Of a stretch of 64,000 nt of DNA, positions 52,245 through 60,593 are shown piece after piece. Within the stretch, counting starts at the first letter, position 1; every line of letters starts with the position of its first letter. Source of the DNA: Epilithonimonas hungarica (lineage in GTDB: Bacteria; Bacteroidota; Bacteroidia; Flavobacteriales; Weeksellaceae); assembly GCF_900102265.1 (NCBI RefSeq), contig NZ_FNBH01000002.1, forward strand, positions 248,001 through 312,000, written 5' to 3'. The position numbers and the translations under genes were made by a program. Below the pieces are notes generated by a model that was given only the letters and a program-made list of their open reading frames with translations, was not told where the DNA came from and did no database searches.

Positions 52245-55200
52245 GTGTCTAAGATATACAATTTTTTTCTAATGGTCTGTACTTTTTCTGCAATGGCTTC
52301 GGTCAATGCACAGATATTCAGTTGGAAAAATCCAAATATCCCTCAAGATTCCCTTAAAAAGGATAGCGTGATGATATCTAAGATCAATCGGGATTTTTTC
52401 ACCAAAGACACGCTTGACTTCATCAAAAAACAGAATCGTGTGATCTATGATGAAGAAGTTCTGGTGAAAAATGACAGAAAGAGAATACTTGGAGAACTCA
52501 ATTCCAAAGGCTCTATTATCAGAGGTATTACTTTTGGAAACAACCAAGGTTCGTCTGTTCAAAGTTCTATGGATATGCAGATTTCGGGTAAATTAAGTCC
52601 GGATGTTTCTATTTTGGCTTCGATTTCTGACCATAATCTTCCCGTCCAAGCCGATGGTTATACACAGACGTTGCAGGAATTTGACAAAATTTATCTTCAG
52701 CTCAATATCAAAAACCATAGCATCATTAGAGCAGGACATCTAGACCTGAATGATGAAACCACCTATTTCGGACGTTATCAAAGAAGAAGTATGGGATTGC
52801 AATTCCTGACCAGCTGGGAAAAAAATGGTAATAAAACTTCAGTTGATGTTTCTGGCGGCGTTGCCCGAAGTGAATTTTTCAGAATGCGTTTTCAAGGGAT
52901 CGAAGGCAATCAAGGACCATATCGGTTAACTGGGAAAAACGGAGAATTATTCATCACAATCATTTCCGGCTCGGAACAGGTTTATATTGATGGAATTCTG
53001 ATGAAACGTGGCGAAAATCAGGATTATACGATCAATTATAATACGGGCGAGATTACATTCACCAGTTTCCGACCGATCTACAAACAGAATTTCATCAACG
53101 TATCTTATAATTATACCAACCGAAATTATACAAGATTTCTAATTACAGGAAGCATCAAGCATCAAAGAGAAAAGCTGAAAGCCGGATTCAGTTGGTTTAT
53201 GGAGAACGATAATAAAAATGCACCGTTATCTCTCAACCTGAGTGATGAGGACAAACAAACTCTGGTCAATGCAGGGAACAATTCCGACGCCATGTTTTCG
53301 CCATCAGGTGTAGAAACGGAATATGATGTCAACAAGATCCTTTACAAAAAAGTATTCTCCGGCGAGTCTTTCTATTATGAGTTTTCAACCGACCAAACTC
53401 AGGTACTTTATCAAGTTGCTTTTACTTATTTCGGAAGTGGAAAAGGCGATTACCAATTACAGCAATCAACAAACAACGGTCGTGTTTTCCAATATGTAGG
53501 AGCTGGCTTGGGAGATTATATGGCGGTGAGAAAGTTACCCGCACCGGAAAAATCACAGGTTTATTCGGCGAGTATTGAATATGCGCTCAACGATGGCGTT
53601 ATTGGAACCGATGTTTCTATGAGCAATTATGACCTCAATCTGTTTTCGTCAAAAGACAACAAACAGAATATCGGTTATGCAGCGAGAATCTATGCCAATA
53701 AAACTTTCAAGAAAAACACCTGGACGGGAACGCCGATGGTGGAATATCAGGCCATTCAAAAGAATTTCCATATTCTTGACAGAATCAATAATGTTGATTT
53801 CTGGAGAGATTTTAACCTGACCAATGAATTCAGTCAGATCACCCAGAACAGATTTATTTTTTCATTCCTGAATGACTTTAATAAAAGATCTTCTGTCAAT
53901 TATAAAATCAATTACCTAGAAGAGACCGGTACTTATAAAGGAATCAAAAACGATTTGGATGCAACGTGGAGAATTGGAAAATTCAAGAATCTTGGCACAA
54001 TTTCCTATCTGGACACCAAATCAACCGACCTTAATACCACTTTCATCAGAGGGGCAGTTTCTACTGAGTTGGCTGGCAAAAAAGGGAGCTGGATGTTGGG
54101 CGGTTCTATGGAACATAATGAAAAAAAATACAATGCTACGCAAACTCTCGATTTGACAAGCTTTAGCTGGAGAGAGGTTTTTATTCAGAAAAAAATAGCC
54201 GATTCTGCTAGAACCAAGTTGTTGGCAAAAGTATATTTCAGAGGGAATGACTCAGTTCTTGACAACCGTCTTCAAAAAATGAACAATATTCTTGGAATTC
54301 AGGCGGAAAGTCAAATCATCAAAACAGAGAAAACACAATTATCGACTTTGGTTCATTACAGGAAGTTCTTTTATGAGAATCAGACTTTGACCAATAATCA
54401 AAATCAGGATTTTGTAGTTGGAAATATATTATACAATCAGCAATTATTCAAAAACGGAATGCGCCTTCAGCTTTTCTATGAATTAGGAAATGGCCAGGAA
54501 GCGCAGCGGGAATTCCAGTACATCAAAGTAACCGACGGACAAGGTGTTTACAAATGGACGGATTATAACAACGATGGCGTTCAGCAATTAGATGAATTTG
54601 AAGTGGCAGAATATGCAGATCTGGCGCAATACATCCGAGTTTATACAAATAGTGTAAACTATCTGGCTTCTAATAAAAATAAACTTCAGTTAGCTTTATT
54701 TGTAAATCCTTCCGTTATCATCAGTTCAGAAAATGCCTTCTTGAAACGTTGGAACTTCAATTTGTCCCTACTTTCGCAAAATTCTTATATGAAAGGTAGC
54801 AAAGTCCTGGTTTGGAATCCTTTCGAAAGACAAAGCGACCAATTGCTTAGAACTCAGAATATCTTGGCTTCGGCTTTATTTAATTCTAATGACAAATCCG
54901 GTTGGAACGGAAGTTACCGATATACGGACAATGACAATCTTGTGAATGCAAATTTCAGCAACGAGGAACATTCTCAGAGGTCTCATTTTATGAATGTCGG
55001 TTATTCATTCACAAAGACTTTCCGCGCCGATTGGGAAAATACGCTTCAGAATGTGACCAATAGCTCCCAGGTTTACAACACTCGAAATTATCTTCTTCAA
55101 AATTGGGAAACAAAACCGAAAGCGACCTATAAATTAACGGAAACTTTACAAACAGAAATTTTCGGGGCGCTTCGCCAGAAAAAAAGAACCGACGGCGAGG

Positions 55201-55487
55201 AACTTTTGAAAACCTATGAAATCTCAGGAACGCTCCAATGGGAAAGATCAAAAACATCCATCAGGGCCAATTTCTCTTTCATTAACAATGATTTTACCGG
55301 AAACAGTTACAGCATTGTCGGAAATCAAATGTTGGAAGGTCTGAAAGCCGGAAAAAATCAAGTCTGGACATTATACATCCAGCAAGCAATTAATTCTTTC
55401 ATTCAGCTTAATATTAATTACGAAGGTAGAAACTCCGGTGATAGGACAATCCACATCGGAAGTATGCAAATCCGCGCAAGTTTTTAA
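52245..55487 (+). CDS. Large outer-membrane beta-barrel protein, uncharacterised
   Basis: 1080 residues from a GTG at 52245, preceded by AAGAAAAGG. The GTG start gives a full signal peptide (MSKIYNFFLMVCTFSAMASV); the first ATG (52272) would leave too short a signal. The rest is rich in alternating strands and ends in an aromatic residue (IHIGSMQIRASF), as in barrels. The early part (KGSIIRGITFGNNQGSSVQS, TQTLQEFDKIYLQL) resembles large Bacteroidota outer-membrane proteins of the SprA/ gliding type in style, but the family is not sure. A Ca-binding-like loop DYNNDGVQQLDEFE sits near residue 780. Confidence 0.75.
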   Translation: MSKIYNFFLMVCTFSAMASVNAQIFSWKNPNIPQDSLKKDSVMISKINRDFFTKDTLDFIKKQNRVIYDEEVLVKNDRKRILGELNSKGSIIRGITFGNNQGSSVQSSMDMQISGKLSPDVSILASISDHNLPVQADGYTQTLQEFDKIYLQLNIKNHSIIRAGHLDLNDETTYFGRYQRRSMGLQFLTSWEKNGNKTSVDVSGGVARSEFFRMRFQGIEGNQGPYRLTGKNGELFITIISGSEQVYIDGILMKRGENQDYTINYNTGEITFTSFRPIYKQNFINVSYNYTNRNYTRFLITGSIKHQREKLKAGFSWFMENDNKNAPLSLNLSDEDKQTLVNAGNNSDAMFSPSGVETEYDVNKILYKKVFSGESFYYEFSTDQTQVLYQVAFTYFGSGKGDYQLQQSTNNGRVFQYVGAGLGDYMAVRKLPAPEKSQVYSASIEYALNDGVIGTDVSMSNYDLNLFSSKDNKQNIGYAARIYANKTFKKNTWTGTPMVEYQAIQKNFHILDRINNVDFWRDFNLTNEFSQITQNRFIFSFLNDFNKRSSVNYKINYLEETGTYKGIKNDLDATWRIGKFKNLGTISYLDTKSTDLNTTFIRGAVSTELAGKKGSWMLGGSMEHNEKKYNATQTLDLTSFSWREVFIQKKIADSARTKLLAKVYFRGNDSVLDNRLQKMNNILGIQAESQIIKTEKTQLSTLVHYRKFFYENQTLTNNQNQDFVVGNILYNQQLFKNGMRLQLFYELGNGQEAQREFQYIKVTDGQGVYKWTDYNNDGVQQLDEFEVAEYADLAQYIRVYTNSVNYLASNKNKLQLALFVNPSVIISSENAFLKRWNFNLSLLSQNSYMKGSKVLVWNPFERQSDQLLRTQNILASALFNSNDKSGWNGSYRYTDNDNLVNANFSNEEHSQRSHFMNVGYSFTKTFRADWENTLQNVTNSSQVYNTRNYLLQNWETKPKATYKLTETLQTEIFGALRQKKRTDGEELLKTYEISGTLQWERSKTSIRANFSFINNDFTGNSYSIVGNQMLEGLKAGKNQVWTLYIQQAINSFIQLNINYEGRNSGDRTIHIGSMQIRASF

Positions 55488-55494
55488 AAAAGTG

Positions 55495-55562
55495 ATGAGT
55501 TATAAGTTATTAATTATGAGTTCCAACATTCATTCATAACTCATAACTCATAATTAATAATT
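55495..55562. repeat. Palindromic element between convergent genes
   Basis: ATGAGTTATAAGTTATTAAT (from 55495, arm to 55522) and CATAACTCATAACTCATAAT (arm 55533-55562) form a long AT-rich inverted repeat with a central TCCAACATTC. It lies between the convergent barrel and sulfurtransferase genes and probably works as a bidirectional terminator. The last bases overlap the sulfurtransferase stop. Confidence 0.6.
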
Positions 55563-56391
55563 AAATCCCATTCCTGCTCCACTCGCTCCAGCTTCCAACA
55601 TAGAGATTCGGAATATCAAAACCTGCATAATCCAAAGCTAAAAGAGAATGACAGGCCGTTACACCACTTCCGCAATGGAAAATGATTTTGCTTTTATCAT
55701 ATTTCTCAAATAATTCGGAATATAGATCCTTGAGAACTTCAGGAGATTTGAACAAACCATTTTCATCCAGATTATCAGAAAAAGGATAATTCTTAGCATT
55801 AGGAATATGTCCGGCAACCAAATCGATTGGCTCGGTAATCCCCTGGTAACGTTGTGATTCACGTACATCCACAATTACAGAATCCATATCTTGTGAAGCC
55901 GATCTCACATTATCAATCCAAACTTGTGGTAATTGCCAATCTGTATAGTCAGAAATGTATTTAGTCTCAGGATAAGAATTATCATTCGAGCTTAAAGGGT
56001 AATTTTGATTTTCAGCGAATTGCAAACCGCCATTCAGAACCTGAACATTTTGATGACCAGCCGCCTTCAACATCCACCAAAATCTTGCCGCGGCATTTGC
56101 TCCGTTTTTATCATCATAGATCACAACGTGAGAATCTTTATCAATTCCTAACTTCCCTATTGTCTTGATAAAATTTTCAAACTTCGGAAGCGGATGCCTG
56201 CCTCCAAATTTTGGATCATCAATCTCAGCCAAATCAGAATTCAGATCAACGAAAACCGAATTCCCGAGATGCTTTTTCCGGTACTCTGTATTCGCATCTG
56301 GTCCGGTTCTGACATCAAAAATCCTTAGATCTAGATTTTCTGATTTCGTAAAAAGTTCAGCAACTTCTATAATTGGCAATTGATTTTTCAT
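55561..56391 (-). CDS. sseA: 3-mercaptopyruvate/thiosulfate sulfurtransferase (tandem rhodanese)
   Basis: 276 residues from the ATG at 56391; an in-frame ATG at 56463 lies upstream of the predicted transcription start (56435). Two rhodanese domains are present; the C-terminal one is catalytic with Cys240 in FHCGSGVTACHS. CGSGVTA is typical of mercaptopyruvate sulfurtransferases rather than thiosulfate sulfurtransferases (CRKGVTA). The N-terminal rhodanese has LRIFDVRTGPDANTEYR. It moves sulfur from 3-mercaptopyruvate to thiol acceptors in the cytoplasm. Confidence 0.9.
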   Translation of the reverse strand: MKNQLPIIEVAELFTKSENLDLRIFDVRTGPDANTEYRKKHLGNSVFVDLNSDLAEIDDPKFGGRHPLPKFENFIKTIGKLGIDKDSHVVIYDDKNGANAAARFWWMLKAAGHQNVQVLNGGLQFAENQNYPLSSNDNSYPETKYISDYTDWQLPQVWIDNVRSASQDMDSVIVDVRESQRYQGITEPIDLVAGHIPNAKNYPFSDNLDENGLFKSPEVLKDLYSELFEKYDKSKIIFHCGSGVTACHSLLALDYAGFDIPNLYVGSWSEWSRNGI

Positions 56392-56426
56392 TTTATCATA
56401 TTTTAAAAAAATTTCTTGGAATTCTT

Positions 56427-56459
56427 TTTGATTCTCAATCCCAAATTTAATTAGATTTG
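56427..56459 (+). promoter_or_regulatory. Promoter of the threonine dehydrogenase gene
   Basis: TTTG (56427-56430), 21 nt, TAGATTTG (56452-56459) fits the Bacteroidota promoter, with start near 56466, 21 nt before the ATG at 56487. Confidence 0.65.
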
Positions 56460-56469
56460 CCAATCAAGA
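56442..56469 (-). promoter_or_regulatory. Promoter of the sulfurtransferase gene
   Basis: Minus-strand TTG (56469-56467), 17 nt, TAAATTTG (56449-56442). Start near 56435, giving a 44-nt leader to the ATG at 56391. The -7 box is 2 bp from the -7 box of the opposite promoter. Confidence 0.6.
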
Positions 56470-56486
56470 AAAGTAAAAATGAAACT

Positions 56487-57440
56487 ATGACAGAAAAAAT
56501 TCTAATCACAGGCGCGCTTGGACAAATCGGAACAGAACTAACTGCCAAATTATCAGAAATTTATGGTAAGGAAAACGTTATAGCTTCCGGATTGGACAAA
56601 TGGAAGGAAGGTATCACAGAAGCCGGTTATTACGAAAGGCTTGATGTGACTAATTTCCAAGCTGTTACAGAAATTATCAAAGCGCACAACATCACTACAG
56701 TTTATCATCTTGCGTCGCTTCTTTCTGGAACTTCGGAAAAACAGCCGCTTTTTGCATGGAAACTGAATCTTGACCCATTGATCCATCTTTGCGAATTAGC
56801 AAAAGAAGGTGTGATAAAAAAAATATTCTGGCCAAGTTCGATCGCCGTTTTTGGGAAAGGAATTCCGAAAGAAAATGTCGGGCAGGAAGTTGTTCTCAAC
56901 CCGACAACTGTTTACGGAATCTCCAAAATGGCAGGTGAAAAATGGTGCGAATATTACTTCGAAAAGTATGGCGTTGACATCAGAAGTATCCGTTATCCCG
57001 GTCTCATTTCCTGGAAAGCTCCGGCTGGAGGTGGTACTACAGATTATGCTGTCGAGATATTTTATGAGGCAGTAGAAAATGGGAAATACACGAGTTTCAT
57101 CAGTGAGAATACTGCGATGCCAATGTTGTATATGGACGATGCAATCGATGCTACAATCAAACTGATGACAGCTCCAAAAGAAGAGGTAAAAATCCGCTAT
57201 TCCTACAACCTCGGAGGAATGAGTTTTACACCAAAAGAATTGGCTTCTGAAATCAAAAAAACGATACCTGATTTTGAGATAAAATACGAGCCGGATTTTC
57301 GTCAGGCAATCGCAGATTCCTGGCCGGCAAGTATAGACGATTCTGCAGCTAAGCAAGATTGGGGATTGGATTATAAGTTCGATATTTCATCCATGTCGAT
57401 AGATATGATAAATAACCTTAAGAAAAAGCTTAACAAATAA
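56487..57440 (+). CDS. tdh: SDR-type L-threonine 3-dehydrogenase
   Basis: 317 residues from the ATG at 56487 (an in-frame ATG at 56457 precedes the predicted transcript start). It is an extended SDR: ILITGALGQIGTELTAKL (cofactor), VYHLASLLSGTSE, and catalytic PTTVYGISKMAGEKWCEYYF with YxxxK; IRYPGLISWKAPAGGGTTDY is characteristic of this threonine dehydrogenase group, as in Flavobacterium. It oxidises L-threonine to 2-amino-3-ketobutyrate with NAD. Confidence 0.92.
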   Translation: MTEKILITGALGQIGTELTAKLSEIYGKENVIASGLDKWKEGITEAGYYERLDVTNFQAVTEIIKAHNITTVYHLASLLSGTSEKQPLFAWKLNLDPLIHLCELAKEGVIKKIFWPSSIAVFGKGIPKENVGQEVVLNPTTVYGISKMAGEKWCEYYFEKYGVDIRSIRYPGLISWKAPAGGGTTDYAVEIFYEAVENGKYTSFISENTAMPMLYMDDAIDATIKLMTAPKEEVKIRYSYNLGGMSFTPKELASEIKKTIPDFEIKYEPDFRQAIADSWPASIDDSAAKQDWGLDYKFDISSMSIDMINNLKKKLNK

Positions 57441-57526
57441 CAAAATTTAAATCATCGGTTCTAATCAAATCAATTTTAACATTTGGTTTTTAATTGATTA
57501 AAAAATTTATCTCAATTATAATTTAA

Positions 57527-58279
57527 GTGGTTTTATTAACTTTCAACATATCAATATCAGAGAACAAGACTTTGGAAACTAAAAATATTTCAGAATCTGA
57601 ATTGATATCTTCTATCGAAGAAAAAATTAATTCTACCTTACTTTTATTAGAGCTCCACGAATTTCATGCAACATTTTTCATTGATATTTCTATCGCCGAA
57701 GAATTAAAAAAATCGATAAAAAAGATATCATTTGCAGGTCATGAAATTGCACTTTACAATATGAATTCTGATGTGGAAACGATAGAAAAAGTGAAGCAAA
57801 ATATTGAAGATATTTTACAAAAACCGATACGAGGGATGAGACAGAAATATCATCAGATCCCTTACTCGGAAATCAAGAAACTAGACTTCAACTATGTCTC
57901 CAATATCGAGGAATCGAGAATCAATTTTCTATGGCGAAAATTGACTGCAAAAACAGAAATCCATATCGAAAATGATTTGACGATCGTCCCGGAAAGCCAA
58001 TCGCCCTATTCTCAACTTCCCTTCAATGATTATGTGCTTCAGGTGACACCAATGAAGTATTACGAAAGTATGCTTTTGGAAAGTTTGAAGAACAATGAAT
58101 ATGTAATGATCTATTCCAACATCTGGCAATTTTTTGAATCGAAAGAACTTCCGATCGGGTTGCCTTTCTATAAAAAGATAAATATCGGTCGTAAATTCGA
58201 AGACCGTCTTGAACAGCTATTTCAGTTCATTGATGAGAACGAAATAGCTGTTTCGAGAATGAAGGATTATTTGTTTTGA
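57527..58279 (+). CDS. Degenerate polysaccharide-deacetylase-like protein
   Basis: 250 residues from a GTG at 57527 (MVLLTFNISISENKTLETKN). It resembles the deacetylase at 983-1771 in layout (MVLLTFNIS vs MILLSFDIEE; FHATFFIDISI vs KATFFSTVVF), but the metal and catalytic residues are lost: the Asp is Asn (FNIS), and the SHTWFH ligand loop reads LYNMNS (GHEIALYNMNS). RGMRQKYHQIPYSE keeps the later Arg motif. It is probably not a working deacetylase, and it has no signal peptide. Its role may be binding or regulatory. Confidence 0.75.
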   Translation: MVLLTFNISISENKTLETKNISESELISSIEEKINSTLLLLELHEFHATFFIDISIAEELKKSIKKISFAGHEIALYNMNSDVETIEKVKQNIEDILQKPIRGMRQKYHQIPYSEIKKLDFNYVSNIEESRINFLWRKLTAKTEIHIENDLTIVPESQSPYSQLPFNDYVLQVTPMKYYESMLLESLKNNEYVMIYSNIWQFFESKELPIGLPFYKKINIGRKFEDRLEQLFQFIDENEIAVSRMKDYLF

Positions 58280-58358
58280 CTTTCCCACATATATATTAAA
58301 AACCCTTTATATAGTTGATTTCTTCTCAACTTTAGGAAACTACTGTGATAAAACAAAA

Positions 58359-58380
58359 AAATCACCTAATTAGGTGATTT
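58359..58380 (-). terminator. Terminator of first tRNA-Phe
   Basis: AAATCACCTAA and TTAGGTGATTT form a perfect palindrome, 5 nt after the tRNA end, with A/T-rich flanks. Confidence 0.7.
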
Positions 58381-58384
58381 TAAG

Positions 58385-58457
<73 letters not shown>

Positions 58458-58483
58458 AGTGCTCTTGTTGTTTTTGAGTGGTG

Positions 58484-58515
58484 CAAAAATACACGCTTTA
58501 CTCTTATAATCCAAA
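58484..58515 (-). promoter_or_regulatory. Promoter of tRNA-Phe copy 1
   Basis: Minus-strand TTTG (58515-58512), 20 nt, TATTTTTG (58491-58484): full consensus with ideal spacing, start near 58477, about 20 nt before the tRNA. Confidence 0.75.
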
Positions 58516-58550
58516 TTAGATCAATACTAATTTTAAGATTTTCATAAAAA

Positions 58551-58571
58551 AACCGCCTAAGCTAGGCGGTT
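58551..58571 (-). terminator. Terminator of tRNA-Phe copy 2
   Basis: AACCGCCTA pairs with TAGGCGGTT around AGC; minus strand then has TTTTTTT. It separates the two tRNA copies. Confidence 0.8.
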
Positions 58572-58576
58572 TCAAG

Positions 58577-58649
<73 letters not shown>

Positions 58650-58674
58650 AGCACTCTTGTTGTTTTGAGTGGTG

Positions 58675-58706
58675 CAAAAATATACTCTTTATCCTTACCA
58701 CGCAAA
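58675..58706 (-). promoter_or_regulatory. Promoter of tRNA-Phe copy 2
   Basis: Minus-strand TTTG (58706-58703), 20 nt, TATTTTTG (58682-58675), the same boxes and spacing as copy 1. Confidence 0.75.
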
Positions 58707-58741
58707 TTATATTGAAAATACTTCTCTTATTTTAACAAAAA

Positions 58742-60586
58742 TCATTGATTATCAGAAGATTTTTTTTCAGTTTGAGCTTTGAAAAAATCACTCAGTTCCT
58801 CCAAAACAGGCTTAATTGTATCTTCCGGGAGATCACTTATCCTGATATACATCAACCCATCGATCGCATCGTTAAAGTTAGGGTCCACATTGAAAGCGAT
58901 CATTTTCGCATTTTGCTTGATATATTTTTTGATCAGAACCGGCAATCTAAGCTCCGGCTCGAGGTCGTCTATGATCTTGTCCAATTTATTTAGATCTGCG
59001 TCCATATCTTCAAAAAACAGAGCTTTATCACGCTCTTTCATCACAACTTTAAATTCGTTTTTCGGATGGATATATTGTGCAACGGCAGAATCATAATAAT
59101 GGGAACGCATGAACTCTATCATCAAAGATTTTGAAAACTCTGAGAATTTGTTACTGATACTCACACCTCCCATCAAGAATTTGTGTTCCGGATTCCTTAG
59201 GCAAACGTGGACAATTCCCCGCCAAAGTAAGAACAATGGAAACGGTTTTTGCTGATATTCGATTGAAATATAAGCTCTTCCCATTTCTATCACTTTTCTG
59301 AAAAATGGTTGTAATTCCGGGTCATATTCGAAAAGTGAACTGGTGTAAAATCCGTCGATCCCGAATTTCTTCATCACTTCGGAACCTAGGGCCATTCTAT
59401 ATGCGCCTACCAATTTTTTCCCAGCATTATCCCAGAGAAAAAGATGATGATAATGATTATCATATTCATCCAGATCAAAAGGTAGATTTGTCCCCTCTCC
59501 TATCGCCCTGAAAGTTAATTCTCTTTGTCTTCCGATTTCCCTCATTATAGATGGGATCTCTGCAGAGGTGGTAAAAAACACATCATAGTCTCCGTGTGAA
59601 AAAAGCTTTTTATTTTCCGTCTCTTTGAGTATATGGATCTCTTTAATGATATCTTCAACCGGCGTTTCATCAATAATATTCTGTACAATATTATTTTGCT
59701 TTTGAAGCGGAAGTTTAAGCGACATGTTAGGAAGCTTCAACTTCTCCGTAATGCTTTTCCTTTTCTCATAGTAAGACTTCAGCATATAAACCTTATTGTA
59801 GAGATATTCCCCTAATTCTTCGAGAGTTTCCTCCTCTTCCATCTGTTTTACAGAAATAGGTTTTCCAATTCTGATCCGGATCGGCTTGTCTCTTTTTCGC
59901 ATCATTTCTGTAGGCAGCATAAGTGTTTGCAAATCAGGATGAAGCTTGGAAACATTATAAAAGACCTTGCTATTTGTTGCATGAAAATACATCGGAACTA
60001 CAGGGACTTTTGCTTTTTTAATGATCTTGAGCGCTGTTTTCCCCCAAGGTCTGTCAAGCACCTCACCATATTCATTGTTTTTATTGGATACTTCGCCAGC
60101 AGGAAAGATCCCAATACATCCTCCTTCAGAAAGATGCTTGAAGGTCTCTCTCATCCCGGAAGAGCTATTGTAAGCATCTTTTCTACCTTCGAAAGGATTG
60201 ACAGAAATTACAAAAGGTTCCATCGGTTTTATCTTCGAAAGAAGAAAATTACCCATCACTTTGAAATCCGGCCGGACGCGTAACAGGATCTTGCACATCA
60301 AGATTCCATCCAATGCTCCCAGGGGATGATTGGACACAATGATAAACGGACCTGTTTTTGGCACTTTTGCAAGATCTTCTTCGAAAACGATATAACTGAG
60401 TTCCTGTTCTCTTATAAATTCATCAAAAAATTCTACACCTTTTGTATGAATCAGTTTATTGTATAGATTATTGACCTCATTTATTTTTGTGAGATTCATG
60501 ATAGCGGAAGCAACCGGTCTCTTGAGAAAACCAATCTTATCAAGTCCGGCAGCTTTTATCAAGTCTTCTTTGGATATTAAGCTCAT
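58742..60586 (-). CDS. olsF: Bifunctional acyltransferase, OlsF-like (ornithine lipid synthesis)
   Basis: 614 residues. The N-terminal LPLAT domain (about 60-285) has the catalytic His87/Asp93 in VSNHPLGALDGIL, with five residues between (HX5D) rather than the usual four, and GIFPAGEVSNK as the acceptor motif. The C-terminal half (about 345-525) is a GNAT/hemolysin-like acyltransferase: FRAIGEGTNLPFDLDEYDNH, VIEMGRAYISIEYQQKPFPL. This order matches OlsF, which adds both acyl chains to ornithine to make ornithine lipid, a phosphorus-free membrane lipid. A glycine or other amino-acid substrate is possible. It starts 7 bp after aspartate kinase. Confidence 0.82.
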   Translation of the reverse strand: MSLISKEDLIKAAGLDKIGFLKRPVASAIMNLTKINEVNNLYNKLIHTKGVEFFDEFIREQELSYIVFEEDLAKVPKTGPFIIVSNHPLGALDGILMCKILLRVRPDFKVMGNFLLSKIKPMEPFVISVNPFEGRKDAYNSSSGMRETFKHLSEGGCIGIFPAGEVSNKNNEYGEVLDRPWGKTALKIIKKAKVPVVPMYFHATNSKVFYNVSKLHPDLQTLMLPTEMMRKRDKPIRIRIGKPISVKQMEEEETLEELGEYLYNKVYMLKSYYEKRKSITEKLKLPNMSLKLPLQKQNNIVQNIIDETPVEDIIKEIHILKETENKKLFSHGDYDVFFTTSAEIPSIMREIGRQRELTFRAIGEGTNLPFDLDEYDNHYHHLFLWDNAGKKLVGAYRMALGSEVMKKFGIDGFYTSSLFEYDPELQPFFRKVIEMGRAYISIEYQQKPFPLFLLWRGIVHVCLRNPEHKFLMGGVSISNKFSEFSKSLMIEFMRSHYYDSAVAQYIHPKNEFKVVMKERDKALFFEDMDADLNKLDKIIDDLEPELRLPVLIKKYIKQNAKMIAFNVDPNFNDAIDGLMYIRISDLPEDTIKPVLEELSDFFKAQTEKKSSDNQ

Positions 60587-60593
60587 AGTGTTT

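Noticed and set aside
56392-56463. Longer N-terminus of the sulfurtransferase
   Set aside because: The minus-strand -7 box (56449-56442) and predicted start (56435) lie inside this stretch, and the family start is at 56391.
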